Assembly: GCF_000332095.2 (NCBI RefSeq)
Contig: NZ_KI913949.1
Coordinates: 890,633-954,632, forward strand
Direction of reading: 5' to 3'
Source of the DNA: Leptolyngbya sp. PCC 6406
Lineage (GTDB): Bacteria > Cyanobacteriota > Cyanobacteriia > Phormidesmidales > Phormidesmidaceae
DNA length: 64,000 bases
Part shown: positions 18,026 to 26,751 of the stretch, piece by piece
How the letters are laid out: each line of letters opens with the position of its first letter
Position numbering within the stretch: the stretch's first letter is position 1
Program-made: the position numbers and the translations under genes
Notes under the pieces: generated by a model
Told to the model about the DNA's origin: nothing
What the model saw: the letters and a program-made list of their open reading frames with translations, nothing else
The model's database searches: none

Positions 18026-18811
18026 TTAAGGGGTACCAGTACGCTGCCCAGTACTAGGGACCAAGGTCAGAGAAAAGTGGGCGGCAAACTGAGCCTCTAG
18101 GACAGGCTGTACCGCCTGGAGGGTGATTCCTGGTAGAAATTGGGCCAGACTACCGACGGGATAGTCAGTAATGCCGCAGGGCACAATGCGCTGAAATCCA
18201 GTTAAGTCAGGGCAAACATTTAGGGCGAAGCCGTGCATCGTGATCCAGCGGCTGACTTTGATGCCGATCGCTGCCACCTTGTAGCCCTGTACCCAGACTC
18301 CGGTCATCGCAGTGTGACGCTCTCCACAGAGTCCAAACTCGGCCAGGGTGGCGATGATAACCGCTTCGAGTTGGCGCAGGTACCAGTGGAGGTCGGGATG
18401 GTGCCGCCGTAAATTGAGGATGGGATAGCCTACCAACTGCCCTGGACAGTGGTAAGTGACTTCGCCGCCGCGCTCTACCCGGATTACGGGCGGATCTTGA
18501 GAGGTGGGGGTGAACTTTACAAAGGTCGGATCGGCCCCCTGCCCCAGGGTGTATACGGCGGGATGTTCCAGTAGCAGCAGCACATCTGCGAGGTCAGGAT
18601 CTTGGCGGCGGGCTTCTAGCAACTGTTGTTGTACGCGCCAAGCCCTATCGTAGGGGACTAAGCCGCAACGGTAGACCCAGCATGGGGCATGGGGTGGGAT
18701 AGCCCTGTTGGGCCGGTCTGTGACGATCGCACGGGTATCTGAGGCTGTAATCCTAGGGGTTTTCTGGAGATTGGCGGGGTTAGAGGACTGGGAGGCGTCA
18801 GATAACGGCAT
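18026..18811 (-). CDS. lipB: Octanoyltransferase LipB
   Basis: A 261-residue enzyme that moves octanoyl groups from acyl carrier protein to lipoyl domains, the first step of protein lipoylation. Seen: [27 protein letters not shown] and [21 protein letters not shown] (the catalytic Cys and Lys motif regions). There is a ~45-residue extension before the usual LipB start. The only ATG compatible with the whole domain is at 18811. It is divergent from hpf across a 155-bp promoter region. Confidence 0.93.
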   Translation of the reverse strand: MPLSDASQSSNPANLQKTPRITASDTRAIVTDRPNRAIPPHAPCWVYRCGLVPYDRAWRVQQQLLEARRQDPDLADVLLLLEHPAVYTLGQGADPTFVKFTPTSQDPPVIRVERGGEVTYHCPGQLVGYPILNLRRHHPDLHWYLRQLEAVIIATLAEFGLCGERHTAMTGVWVQGYKVAAIGIKVSRWITMHGFALNVCPDLTGFQRIVPCGITDYPVGSLAQFLPGITLQAVQPVLEAQFAAHFSLTLVPSTGQRTGTP

Positions 18812-18966
18812 TTCTTATACTGGATTATCCCCAGAGAAACTAAATTCTTGCTGAAGTTGCAATCAAGAATTATCAACTGCTGCAAAGGATCCTAAAGGGC
18901 TCTGTCGCCTAGAATACAAGGTGCTAGGGTGAAGACAGAAACAGAATTTTGTACGGAGGCCGCTCC

Positions 18967-19623
18967 ATGAAGCTTGTGATTCAAGGCAAGAACATTGAGA
19001 TCACAGAAGCCATCCAGGACTATGTCGAGCAGAAAATTTCCAAGGCGGTCAGTCACTTTAAGCATCTCACCAACGAAGTTGACGTAAACCTATCTGTTGC
19101 CCGTAACCACCGCATCACACCCAAACAATCGGCAGAGGTTACGTTGTATATCAATGGTGCGGTCGTCCGGGCAGAGGAAAGTAGCGAAAATCTCTACGCC
19201 AGCATTGACCTAGTCGCCAATAAGATTACGCGCCAACTCCGCCGCTACAAGGAGAAGCGTCAAGATCGTAATTTCTCGCCGGTGAAGCCCAATGATGCTC
19301 TGATTACCCCTGAAACCCCCACTACAAATGTTTCGGAGGTGCTCAAGAGTAAAGCGCCTCAACTTCCAGAGGCGGTGGTGCGCACTAAGTACTTTGCGAT
19401 GCCGCCTATGTCGGTTGAGGATGCCTTGGAACATTTGGAGCTAGTGGACCACGATTTCTATATGTTCCTGAATGGGGAGACGGGGGAAATCAACGTGATC
19501 TATGAGCGCAACCACGGTGGCTACGGTCTACTGCAACCCCGTCAGGCGGAACAGATGAACGGGAATGGTAATGGTAGCCATGCCAAAACCGCGACTAAAC
19601 CCAATCCTGCTACGGTTGGCTAG
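18967..19623 (+). CDS. hpf: Long-form ribosome hibernation factor (LrtA/HPF)
   Basis: A 218-residue protein from the ATG at 18967 with GGAGG eight bases upstream. The N-terminal ~100 residues ([47 protein letters not shown]) are the HPF domain that binds the 30S decoding centre. Residues ~145-195 ([44 protein letters not shown]) are the C-terminal dimerisation domain that joins two ribosomes as 100S particles. In cyanobacteria this gene is called lrtA, known as a light-repressed transcript. Confidence 0.95.
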   Translation: MKLVIQGKNIEITEAIQDYVEQKISKAVSHFKHLTNEVDVNLSVARNHRITPKQSAEVTLYINGAVVRAEESSENLYASIDLVANKITRQLRRYKEKRQDRNFSPVKPNDALITPETPTTNVSEVLKSKAPQLPEAVVRTKYFAMPPMSVEDALEHLELVDHDFYMFLNGETGEINVIYERNHGGYGLLQPRQAEQMNGNGNGSHAKTATKPNPATVG

Positions 19624-19654
19624 GGTTGGCCTAACCCCTTCTCCTGGTTTCGAC

Positions 19655-19905
19655 TCCGCTCAGCCAACGGCAGAAGGGGGCCGGAAGGTCTTGTCCGGTC
19701 TCCCCCACTTGGCGCTACTGTGTACACATCTTTCTGAAGGGTGCTTATGCCCCTTGCAACCCCTCCTTAATCCCCCCTTGTAAAGGGGGAAAACTCTAGT
19801 CATCTCCCTTTACAAGGGGGAGGACTAGTACTGGGCGGCGGAAATACCCTGACTGTTCCATCAGAGTACTAGAGGGGTTCAGGGCGGGATTCACATGAAA
19901 AAACA
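19655..19905. repeat. Dispersed repeat, copy A
   Basis: The order GTGTACACAT, TTTCTGAAGGGTGC, TGCCCCTTGCAACCC, CTTGTAAAGGGGGA and GGGGGAGGAC recurs at 43560-43770 with point changes. Hairpins form from CTTGTAAAGGGGG/CCCTTTACAAG. It lies downstream of hpf; the rest of 19624-20159 shows no gene. Confidence 0.7.
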
Positions 19906-20159
19906 GTAACTTGTGTGTACACCGTGGGTATCAACGTAAGCCGAGACAATATTGGTTCCGAGGAATTCAGGAGTCAGAATCCAGTACTCTCCTAGATTTT
20001 GGCTCCTAACTCCTAACTCCTCCCCAAGAGATTTGTCCCGCTTTGAGTTGATACCCTACACCGTAGTCCACCCGGCGGGAAGCAAGCTATGCCCATTTTT
20101 GGGAGAGTCTTGTAGATGTAGATAAGGATAGGGAACATCCCATGCCTCCCCGTTTCCGA

Positions 20160-20174
20160 TAATGATTATCATTA
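20160..20174. promoter_or_regulatory. Zur box 1 (COG0523 gene 1)
   Basis: TAATGATTATCATTA is a perfect 7-1-7 inverted repeat of the Zur-box type, 42 bases before the COG0523 start. The same half-site TAATGAT is found at the other Zur-box-like sites of the island. Confidence 0.8.
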
Positions 20175-20216
20175 CAATGTAATGTAGTAATCTTTATTCT
20201 GGTTGAGGTGTTGATC

Positions 20217-21191
20217 ATGATGGCTAGTCCGACCCTAGACTCCATCCCTGTGACCGTGTTGACAGGTTACTTGGGGGCAGGCAAGACCACCCTGCTTAAC
20301 CGTATCCTCACCCACGAACATGGCAAAAAGGTCGCGGTGATCGTTAACGAGTTTGGCGAGGTAGGCATTGACAATCAGTTGGTGGTGGATGCTGATGAAG
20401 AAATTTTTGAAATGAATAACGGCTGCATCTGTTGTACCGTGCGGGGAGATTTGATCCGCATCATTGCCAACTTGATGAAACGGCGGGACAAGTTTGACCA
20501 TTTGGTCATCGAAACCACGGGGCTGGCGGATCCGGCTCCGGTGATTCAAACCTTTTTTGTGGACGACGAGGTGCAGACCCGCACCCATTTGGATGCGGTA
20601 GTGACGGTGGTGGATGCCCGCCACATTCATCAGCACTGGCAGGCGGAGGAAGCGACAGAGCAGATTGCCTTTGCTGATGTGATCTTGTTGAACAAGACCG
20701 ATCTGGTCACGCCAGAGGAGCTGACGGTTCTGGAGCAACGGATCCGGGCTATGAATGCCCTGGCAAAAATCTACTCCACGCAAAACGCCGAGGTGGAGCT
20801 AGGGGCGATTTTAGGGGTGAATGCCTTTGACCTAGATAATGCCCTTAAGGTGGATCCTGATTTTCTATCTGAAACAGCCCATGAGCATGACGATACTGTG
20901 GGCTCTCTAGCCTTAGTGGAGCCAGGGGCGGTGGATGGGGTCAAGCTGAACCAATGGCTGGGGACACTCCTGCGCGATCGCGGTCCTGACATTTTCCGCA
21001 TGAAGGGCATCCTCAATATTGCTGGGGAGGATGATCGCTATGTATTCCAGGGGGTTCACATGCTGTTTGAGGGCCGAGGCGATCGCCCTTGGCGCACCCA
21101 TGAATCCCGTAAGAATGAACTGGTGTTCATTGGCCGCAACCTAGAGGACATGAATCTGCAAGACAGCTTTCGAGCCTGCTTAGTCCCCTAA
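20217..21191 (+). CDS. COG0523 GTPase, putative zinc chaperone (1 of 3)
   Basis: A 324-residue G3E-family GTPase; the start is the ATG at 20217 with GAGGTG upstream. Seen: Walker [10 protein letters not shown] at 17-25, [12 protein letters not shown], the metal-binding GCICCT at 69-74, [10 protein letters not shown], and NKTD for guanine specificity. The C-terminal CobW domain has FRMKGIL and ends RACLVP. Related proteins (ZNG1, YciC/ZigA types) use GTP hydrolysis to deliver or hold zinc. A short acidic-His segment (ETAHEHDD) replaces the long His loop of copy 3. It is preceded by Zur box 1 and followed by a WD40 gene on the same strand, so it is probably induced by zinc shortage. Confidence 0.92.
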   Translation: MMASPTLDSIPVTVLTGYLGAGKTTLLNRILTHEHGKKVAVIVNEFGEVGIDNQLVVDADEEIFEMNNGCICCTVRGDLIRIIANLMKRRDKFDHLVIETTGLADPAPVIQTFFVDDEVQTRTHLDAVVTVVDARHIHQHWQAEEATEQIAFADVILLNKTDLVTPEELTVLEQRIRAMNALAKIYSTQNAEVELGAILGVNAFDLDNALKVDPDFLSETAHEHDDTVGSLALVEPGAVDGVKLNQWLGTLLRDRGPDIFRMKGILNIAGEDDRYVFQGVHMLFEGRGDRPWRTHESRKNELVFIGRNLEDMNLQDSFRACLVP

Positions 21192-21221
21192 GCTCCCCCA
21201 TCGACCCTTCTACTGCCTGCC

Positions 21222-21523
21222 TTGGGCGCGGAAACCGCGCCCCTACGGGTAATTCAATTCAAAATTCAAAACTCAAAATTCCTGTCACCCCCTGCATTGG
21301 GCGCGGAAACCGCGCCCCTACCCCAAAACCCTGCATCTGGCGCGGCATCTCTGCGGTGCATTGCTTCGCGAATGCACCCTACGGGATATTTAATTCAAAA
21401 CTCAAAACTCAAAATTCCCATCACTCCCCCACCCCATCACTCCCCCACCCCACCATCCCAATACCCCATCACCCCATCACCCCAATACCCCATCACCCCC
21501 CCCACTCCCTCTCACCCAAATCC
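21222..21523. repeat. Repeat-filled spacer between COG0523 and WD40 genes
   Basis: Contains two copies of the palindrome GGGCGCGGAAACCGCGCCC (near 21222 and 21298). AATTCAAAACTCAAAATTC-type repeats follow, then a CCCCATCACCCCAATA-type tandem tract at about 21412-21510. The same modules recur at 24354-24600, 26573-26751 and 47049-47429. No gene is supported in it. Confidence 0.75.
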
Positions 21524-22618
21524 ATGCCCAGCAAACCGCCCCCCTCTTCCCGTCCAACCCGTGACCACCCGACGGCCCCGAATCAGGACTTACTACAACT
21601 GCGGTGGCGGACGACTTTAGCCGACTATGTCAGTGCGATCGCATGGGCTCCTGATGGTACCTACCTAGCTGCCAGTTCCACCGCTGGGGAGGTGATGCTC
21701 TATGACAGCACTACAGGCACCCCAACCCAGTTACATTCCTGTCCTAATCAGGCGATCAGCACCCTGGCTTTTTCTGCCGATGGTCAGTATTTGGCGGCGG
21801 CGGGGCAGGGGGGCAGGCTGCTAGTGTGGCAGTTGGATGGAAATACTCCTACCCCCATTATTCAAGAAGCCTGGGGACGACATTGGATTGAACAGATAGC
21901 TTGGCATCCCCATCAACCCCAGCTCGCCCTGGGCCTAGGGCGGACGGTGCAACTTTGGGATGTCCAGATTCCAGAAATTCTGGCCACCTTCCCTTTTGAT
22001 TCGTCTTCGATACTGACCCTGGCTTGGCACCCCAGCGGGGAATACCTTTCTGCCGGGGGCAATCAGGCGGTGAAAACCTGGCATTCCCCCGCTTGGGAGG
22101 ATGATCCCCAGGTGCGGGAAACCGGCAGTGCTTCGGGTGCGATCGCATGGTCTCCTGATGGACAGTACCTAGCGGCGGGCAACCACGATCGCACTCTACT
22201 GATTTGGGCTGAGAATAATCCCTACCCTTGGCGTATGCAAGGGTTTCCGGGCAAAGTGCGGCAGTTGAGTTGGGGATACTGCCAGGGACAATCTACGCTC
22301 CCTGTCCTAGCCAGCACCAGCGCTGAGGGGATGGTGATTTGGCTCAAAGACTCTGATCCAGAGGGTAAATGGGATGCCCGTGTATTCGATTTGCACCAGG
22401 GGGATATAACTGCGATCGCGTTTCAACCCCAGGGCCAACTTCTCGCCTCCGCTGCTGAAGATGGCTGGGTCTGCCTGTGGCGGGAAGCTGCCCAAGCGGC
22501 TCAAATTTTGCCCGGAGCCCCCCATGGATTTTCTACCCTGGCTTGGCATCCCCAGGGCCAAGGGCTGGCAGCCGGGGGATTCTGGGGCGAGATCGTAACT
22601 TGGGGGGCGATCACCTGA
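21524..22618 (+). CDS. WD40-repeat protein in the zinc island
   Basis: A 364-residue protein from the ATG at 21524; the frame is open earlier only through the C-rich repeat. About seven WD40 blades are visible, with motifs such as AIAWAPDGTYLAASSTAG, TLAFSADGQYLAAAGQGG, TLAWHPSGEYLSAGG, AIAWSPDGQYLAAGNHD, AIAFQPQGQLLASAAEDG and TLAWHPQGQGLAAGG. It is a single beta-propeller with no catalytic domain, signal peptide or membrane segment. It is probably cotranscribed with the COG0523 gene upstream (332-bp spacer) and so zinc-regulated. Propellers are protein docking platforms; the partner is unknown. Confidence 0.85.
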   Translation: MPSKPPPSSRPTRDHPTAPNQDLLQLRWRTTLADYVSAIAWAPDGTYLAASSTAGEVMLYDSTTGTPTQLHSCPNQAISTLAFSADGQYLAAAGQGGRLLVWQLDGNTPTPIIQEAWGRHWIEQIAWHPHQPQLALGLGRTVQLWDVQIPEILATFPFDSSSILTLAWHPSGEYLSAGGNQAVKTWHSPAWEDDPQVRETGSASGAIAWSPDGQYLAAGNHDRTLLIWAENNPYPWRMQGFPGKVRQLSWGYCQGQSTLPVLASTSAEGMVIWLKDSDPEGKWDARVFDLHQGDITAIAFQPQGQLLASAAEDGWVCLWREAAQAAQILPGAPHGFSTLAWHPQGQGLAAGGFWGEIVTWGAIT

Positions 22619-22674
22619 GGCCAGGGATGGGGATGATGCAAGATGGACAGAAACGGCATCTGGATTTAGAAAAT

Positions 22675-23424
22675 TTAGGCAAATCCCTGACCTCGGGAAC
22701 CATAGCGAACCGTTTTGAACGTGACTTGGTTATTAGCGGGCTGATAGAGGGTGTAGGTGGCCTGCCCCCCCTGGCGACCCACAGTGCCGACCCCCACCAC
22801 TCGGCGGGCCGTTTTACCTTGGTCTTGGGGCGGTTCATCCCCATTGAGGGTGGTAACGGTGGAGCGCAGTCCTTGGGGCTCTACCCAACAGTCAAAGGCA
22901 CTCCCCGATCGCCCGCAGAACAGGGTATTGGCATCGGCTCGAATCAGGCGATCGCACAACTGAATCGCCGGAGTCTCTGGGGTCAACTCATCCCCACAGC
23001 CCGCTGTGCTGCCATGGATGAGCAGACAGTCCAGCTCATGGAAGCCAAAGTCCAGCGATCGCACCCATTGCACCGTCTCCCGCGATATCGACTGCCAGAG
23101 AACCTGCACCGCCTCTAGGCCATACTGCGCCTGCAACTCCGGAGCATCCATCACCGCCCCTAGCCCAGCTAAGCTCAAGACCTGCTCCTCCCACCAGCCC
23201 AGGCAGATTTTGGGAGACAGTTCCCCTGGCAAGTGCGATGGCCGTAGGCCGGTCTTTGACCATCGCACCCGCTGTACCAGCGCCCCATTATCCCCCCGTA
23301 ACCCCACCACATCCCCCAGGATATAGAGGTCAGTAACGGGGTAGCGCTGTCGTTTAATATCCGCCAACACCGCCTCATAGGCCGCCAGATTACCTTCAAT
23401 ACCGCTCAAAATTGCCCAGTGCAT
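22675..23424 (-). CDS. Degenerate metallophosphatase-fold protein
   Basis: A 249-residue relative of the neighbouring phosphatase at 23537-24349, with the same fold order but an eroded metal site. The usual DxHGN motif is SGIEGN (Asp to Gly, His to Glu, residues 7-12). GDVVG is kept. The usual GN(H/W)(D/E) is GWWEE. HGS is kept. The usual GHTH is GRSG. Most metal ligands are gone, so calcineurin-type catalysis is unlikely as such; a binding or regulatory role is possible. Same strand as its paralog, 112 bases downstream, probably one transcript. Confidence 0.7.
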   Translation of the reverse strand: MHWAILSGIEGNLAAYEAVLADIKRQRYPVTDLYILGDVVGLRGDNGALVQRVRWSKTGLRPSHLPGELSPKICLGWWEEQVLSLAGLGAVMDAPELQAQYGLEAVQVLWQSISRETVQWVRSLDFGFHELDCLLIHGSTAGCGDELTPETPAIQLCDRLIRADANTLFCGRSGSAFDCWVEPQGLRSTVTTLNGDEPPQDQGKTARRVVGVGTVGRQGGQATYTLYQPANNQVTFKTVRYGSRGQGFA

Positions 23425-23462
23425 GGTTGCTTAAAACCTAAAACCTATCACCTGTCACCTGC

Positions 23463-23523
23463 CTGCCCCCTGTTCCCTGTCCCCTGTTCCCTGTCCCCTG
23501 TCCCCTGTCCCCTGTCCCCTAAA
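23463..23523. repeat. C-rich tandem tract
   Basis: Short tandem copies of TTCCCTGTCCCCTG/TCCCCTG between the two phosphatase-like genes. Simple-sequence DNA without coding evidence. Confidence 0.7.
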
Positions 23524-23536
23524 ACCCCATCCTTCC

Positions 23537-24349
23537 CTACCGCTCACACACATGGCTCGCATCCTCCGCCCGCTCAGCAAATTCCAGGCCATGGGCTAAG
23601 CGCCAAGCAAAAATCGGGGGCAAGCCTTTTTCGATGATGGCGGCACAGGTTTTCTGGTAGTCATAGGGCACCTCCCGCAGGGTGACTTCGGCATTGTCCG
23701 TGTCGTAGAGAACATAGGTGGCATTGGGGCGACCGTGGCGCGGCTCGCCGACGGAACCGGCATTGACGATCCGCTTCAGGGGGGTGGTCACGGTACGTTC
23801 CGACTGGGGGGCACCGGGCTGCTGAACGCGCACCGCCAGGGTCGCTCCCTCCAGATTCCGCACGTAGGGAACATGGGTATGGCCACAGAATAGAACATCC
23901 GCCTCCGTAGACAAGACTCGCTCTAGGGCGGCAAAGCCATCCATGGAGGGAAGCAGATACTCGTGCTGACTGTTGGGGCTGCCATGGACAAAGCAGAAGT
24001 TATCTTGCCGGAGAGCCATGGGCAACGTGGCTAGGTAGTCCCGTACCTCCGGGTGGATGGCTTGATTTGTCCATTCATGGGCTTGCTTCCCCCGTTTCTC
24101 TGCCAGTAGGGAAGGATAGCTACATTCACAGGCATTCAGCCCTTCCACAATGTCCTCATCCCAACAGCCCTGACAGGTGGGGATATCCAAGGAGCGAATC
24201 ATTTCCACCACTGCATTGGGGAAGGGGCCATAGCCCACCAGATCGCCCAGGCAATAGATCTGGTCAGCATGATGAGCGTCAATATCACTAAGCACCGTGT
24301 TCAGCGCTTCGTAGTTACCGTGGATACAGGAGATGACAGCGAGTTTCAT
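23537..24349 (-). CDS. Metallophosphatase-family protein with Cys-substituted metal site
   Basis: A 270-residue calcineurin-like phosphoesterase of the YfcE/MJ0936 type. The canonical site is partly altered: SDIHGN is SCIHGN (Cys8 for Asp, His10 kept), and GN(H/W)D is TCQGCWDED (Cys62 in the Asn position). GDLVG (Asp36), FVHGSP and FCGHTHVPY are kept. Extra cysteines sit at 59 and in ACECSY (74, 76). The protein looks functional and carefully conserved, so a thiolate-rich metal centre different from the usual Mn/Fe/Zn pair is likely; this is inference. It lies in the zinc island, upstream of its degenerate paralog. Confidence 0.8.
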   Translation of the reverse strand: MKLAVISCIHGNYEALNTVLSDIDAHHADQIYCLGDLVGYGPFPNAVVEMIRSLDIPTCQGCWDEDIVEGLNACECSYPSLLAEKRGKQAHEWTNQAIHPEVRDYLATLPMALRQDNFCFVHGSPNSQHEYLLPSMDGFAALERVLSTEADVLFCGHTHVPYVRNLEGATLAVRVQQPGAPQSERTVTTPLKRIVNAGSVGEPRHGRPNATYVLYDTDNAEVTLREVPYDYQKTCAAIIEKGLPPIFAWRLAHGLEFAERAEDASHVCER

Positions 24350-24353
24350 GGGA

Positions 24354-24620
24354 GGGGGTGATGGGGTATTGGGGTGATGGGGTATTGGGGTGATGGGGTA
24401 TTGGGGTGGTGGGGTAAATCCCGTAGGGGCAATCCCTTGTTGCCGGGTGGCCGATATTGGGGATTAGGGGTAGGGGCGCGGTTTCCGCGCCCAATGCAGG
24501 GGGTGACAGGAATTTTGAATTTTGAATTGAATTACCCGTAGGGGCGTGGTTTCCGCGCTCAATGCAGGGGGTGACAGGGGCGGGGTCGCGCCCAATGCCG
24601 CCGGGAATCGAGGGGGGAGT
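24354..24620. repeat. Tandem and palindromic repeats
   Basis: GGTGATGGGGTATTGG-type tandem repeats (24354-24415), then two copies of GTAGGGGCG(C/T)GGTTTCCGCG followed by C(C/T)CAATGCAGGG, and an AATTTTGAATTTTGAATTG tract. This is the reverse-strand version of the modules at 21222-21523. Confidence 0.8.
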
Positions 24621-24659
24621 GGTGATCTCAAATTTGCTCCAGGGCAGGGTGGGGTTGGA

Positions 24660-25409
24660 TCAAGCAGGGATCAAATTCCGGTAGTGGGCTTGGTATTGGG
24701 TCAGGAGATCATCGGGGAGGCAACTATCCAGCAGGGCGGAGACGATCGCCTCCGTGTCCAATCCCCAGCCCACAACCTCTAGGCCGCTGGGACGCTGGGG
24801 TCGCCCTTCCAACCAGGGGGCCAGGGGCAATTCGCCATACTCGCTGCCTTCTAACCCTTCGACAAAATCCACATAAAAGGCACGACCATCGGGCAATTCA
24901 ACAATGCCCTTGGCCCGTTGCACAGGGCCATAGGCTCCCTGGATAATCTCTGTCCACACCAGGTCTAAACTAGGGGGATCAAACACCCGCCCCGTTAGGG
25001 CGGTGCGCCAGAGCGGGGGCAAAGTATCTGTCTGGGTCGGGGGATGCCCTTGTCCAGGGATGACTTTATCGGCCCAGTTCTGCCAATCAGTGGGGGGATA
25101 CCCTGGGGGCAGTAGGGCAACCCGGTGGCACGGGAGAGAGGCCAAGAGGGGACTGTCTAAACTCAGGTGAAACCCCAGCTCTAGATAGACTTCGGCCTCT
25201 TGCGGTAGGTCAGCCAACACTGCTGGCATCTTGCCCTCGGGAATCACTTGCACCCAGGGGAAGCGATAGCCCAGATAGGGGGTATCAATGCCCTGGGCAC
25301 CACCGGGACAGAGGTAGTACAAGGGGCGATCGCGGTTTTTCAAAAACTGACTAATCCAGGTGGTTTTACCCGCACCGGGAGGCCCAGCAACAGCAATCAA
25401 TTGGGGCAT
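24660..25409 (-). CDS. P-loop GTPase-like protein related to COG0523, lacking the metal motif
   Basis: A 249-residue protein from the ATG at 25409 (MPQLIAVAGPPGAGKTTW). The frame is open to 25541 but that extension is Cys/His-rich junk-like sequence. Walker A GPPGAGKTT is clear at 9-17. The middle lacks the CxCC metal motif and the NKxD of COG0523. The C-terminus (QRAKGIVELPDGRAFYVDFVEG, then RPSGLEVVGWG) resembles the CobW_C domain. I read it as a shortened COG0523 relative. A Zur box lies 155 bp upstream (25564-25578), which places it in the zinc response. The function is unknown. Confidence 0.7.
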   Translation of the reverse strand: MPQLIAVAGPPGAGKTTWISQFLKNRDRPLYYLCPGGAQGIDTPYLGYRFPWVQVIPEGKMPAVLADLPQEAEVYLELGFHLSLDSPLLASLPCHRVALLPPGYPPTDWQNWADKVIPGQGHPPTQTDTLPPLWRTALTGRVFDPPSLDLVWTEIIQGAYGPVQRAKGIVELPDGRAFYVDFVEGLEGSEYGELPLAPWLEGRPQRPSGLEVVGWGLDTEAIVSALLDSCLPDDLLTQYQAHYRNLIPA

Positions 25410-25563
25410 ACAGCAACAATGGCGCGAAAGGACTGGGGAATGCACCCCAAGGAGATGCCAAGGATCGGAATCGGCGCGGTGATGATGCTGGCGAGTTGGA
25501 TTAAGCCAGCACCAATTGCAAATGACCCACCTCAATGACACCCATTAAGGGGCCGACTTAGGG

Positions 25564-25578
25564 TAATGATAATCATTC
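25564..25578. promoter_or_regulatory. Zur box 2 (P-loop gene)
   Basis: TAATGATAATCATTC is a 7-1-7 inverted repeat with one mismatch to the perfect form. It lies between the P-loop gene and the end of znuB, and could control the P-loop gene and the phosphatase genes behind it. Confidence 0.7.
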
Positions 25579-25732
25579 TCGCATCTTTTCCGGCTTGGAG
25601 CAACGTCCCTGGGAATGATGACAGGGAGAAATGGCCATAGCCTCACAATGTCTGTCCGGCTATGGCCTCAGGTAGTCAGCCCACCTGTCCCCTGTCTCCT
25701 CTTCCACAAGCTATTTTGCTATGACAGCTTTG

Positions 25733-26572
25733 CTATGCCAGCAGAGCTTTGGCCCTGGGTAAACCAGCGGCCAGGAGAAAGAAGCCCAGTTGAACCACAA
25801 CAATACTGGGGCCGGAGGGCAGGTCGAAGGCAGCAGATAACAAAATGCCCCCCAGGGCACTGACTGCCCCTAGGGCCGTGGAGAGCAGCACATAGTGGGT
25901 GAAGTGCTGACTGAGTAAGCGGGCGGCACAGGCGGGAATAACCACAAAGGCACTGACCAGCAGTACCCCAATCGCCTTGATCGACACCCCCACTACCAGG
26001 GACAGCAACACAATGAACATAGCCCGATGAGTCGGTACCGCTACACCTCGGGCAATAGCCAAGGATTCATTTAGGGTCAGGAGTAATTGCGATCGCAACG
26101 TCAGCCCCAAAAACACCACACAGATCACCAGCAAGCCACTGCTCAAGAGCAGATCCCCTTGACGCACCGCCAAAATATCCCCAAACAAAATGTTGTTGAT
26201 GCCCCCTTTGTAGCGCCCCACAAAGCTGAGGGTAATCACCCCAAGGGCCAGGGAAGAGGAGTAAATGATATTTAGCAGCGCATCGGTCCAAAGGTTAGTG
26301 CGCTCTAAGAAGTAGTTCACCACCAGGGCAAAGAAAACAGCAAAGGGGAGGAGCACCGTGGAGGGATTCATCCCCACTAGCAGCCCCAAGCTAATACCCA
26401 ACAGGGCTGAGTGGCCTAGGGCATCGCTGAAAAAGGACAATTGCCGCAAAATTGTCAGGCTACCCAGCATTCCCCCCATCAACCCCGTCAAGACTCCCCC
26501 CATCAGCGCCCGTTGCATAAAGGGGAGTTGCAGAAGTTCCAGGATGCGGGTGAGTTCGGTGGCGAGGGACAT
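25733..26572 (-). CDS. znuB: Zinc ABC transporter permease ZnuB
   Basis: A 279-residue inner-membrane permease from the ATG at 26572. Seven to nine hydrophobic segments are visible, with the family motifs QRALMGGVLTGLMGGMLGS, FFSDALGHSALLGI and VGVSIKAIGVLLVSAFVVIPAC typical of the ABC-3 (Zn/Mn) permease family. It pairs with ZnuC (26752-27516) and the binding protein ZnuA (27735-28931) in the same direction. The 180 bases before it are repeats. It forms the membrane channel that takes zinc from ZnuA into the cell. Confidence 0.93.
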   Translation of the reverse strand: MSLATELTRILELLQLPFMQRALMGGVLTGLMGGMLGSLTILRQLSFFSDALGHSALLGISLGLLVGMNPSTVLLPFAVFFALVVNYFLERTNLWTDALLNIIYSSSLALGVITLSFVGRYKGGINNILFGDILAVRQGDLLLSSGLLVICVVFLGLTLRSQLLLTLNESLAIARGVAVPTHRAMFIVLLSLVVGVSIKAIGVLLVSAFVVIPACAARLLSQHFTHYVLLSTALGAVSALGGILLSAAFDLPSGPSIVVVQLGFFLLAAGLPRAKALLA

Positions 26573-26751
26573 GGGGTGGTGGGGTGTGAGGGTGGTGGGG
26601 TGTGAGGGTGATGGGGTAGGGGCGCAGTTTCCGCGCCCAATGCAGGATGTCACCGTAGAGGTACGGTTTGCGCACCCAATGCAGGATATTGAATTCAAAA
26701 CTCAAAATTCAAAACTCAAAACTCCTAAAACCTCTCACCCTCCCCCCTCAA
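26573..26751. repeat. Repeat block between znuC and znuB
   Basis: Holds GGTGGTGGGGTGTGAGG tandem units, two copies of the GTAGGGGCG...GCGCCCAATGCAGGAT palindrome (one degraded) and the AATTCAAAACTCAAAATTC tract. The zinc transporter operon has been invaded by the same repeat family seen elsewhere in the island. Confidence 0.75.

Noticed and set aside
21412-21510. Regular CCCCATCACCCCAATA units that could suggest a CRISPR-like array
   Set aside because: Simple low-complexity tandem DNA without unique spacers of constant size and without cas genes.
24354-24420. GGGTATTGGGGTGATGG units as a possible array or G-quadruplex regulator
   Set aside because: Short simple repeat of the same family as 21412-21510; no spacer structure. 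A G-quadruplex role is possible but unsupported.
25410-25541. N-terminal extension of the P-loop protein
   Set aside because: Starts at GTG, is Trp/Cys/His-rich without family similarity, and the Walker A normally lies within the first 15 residues.
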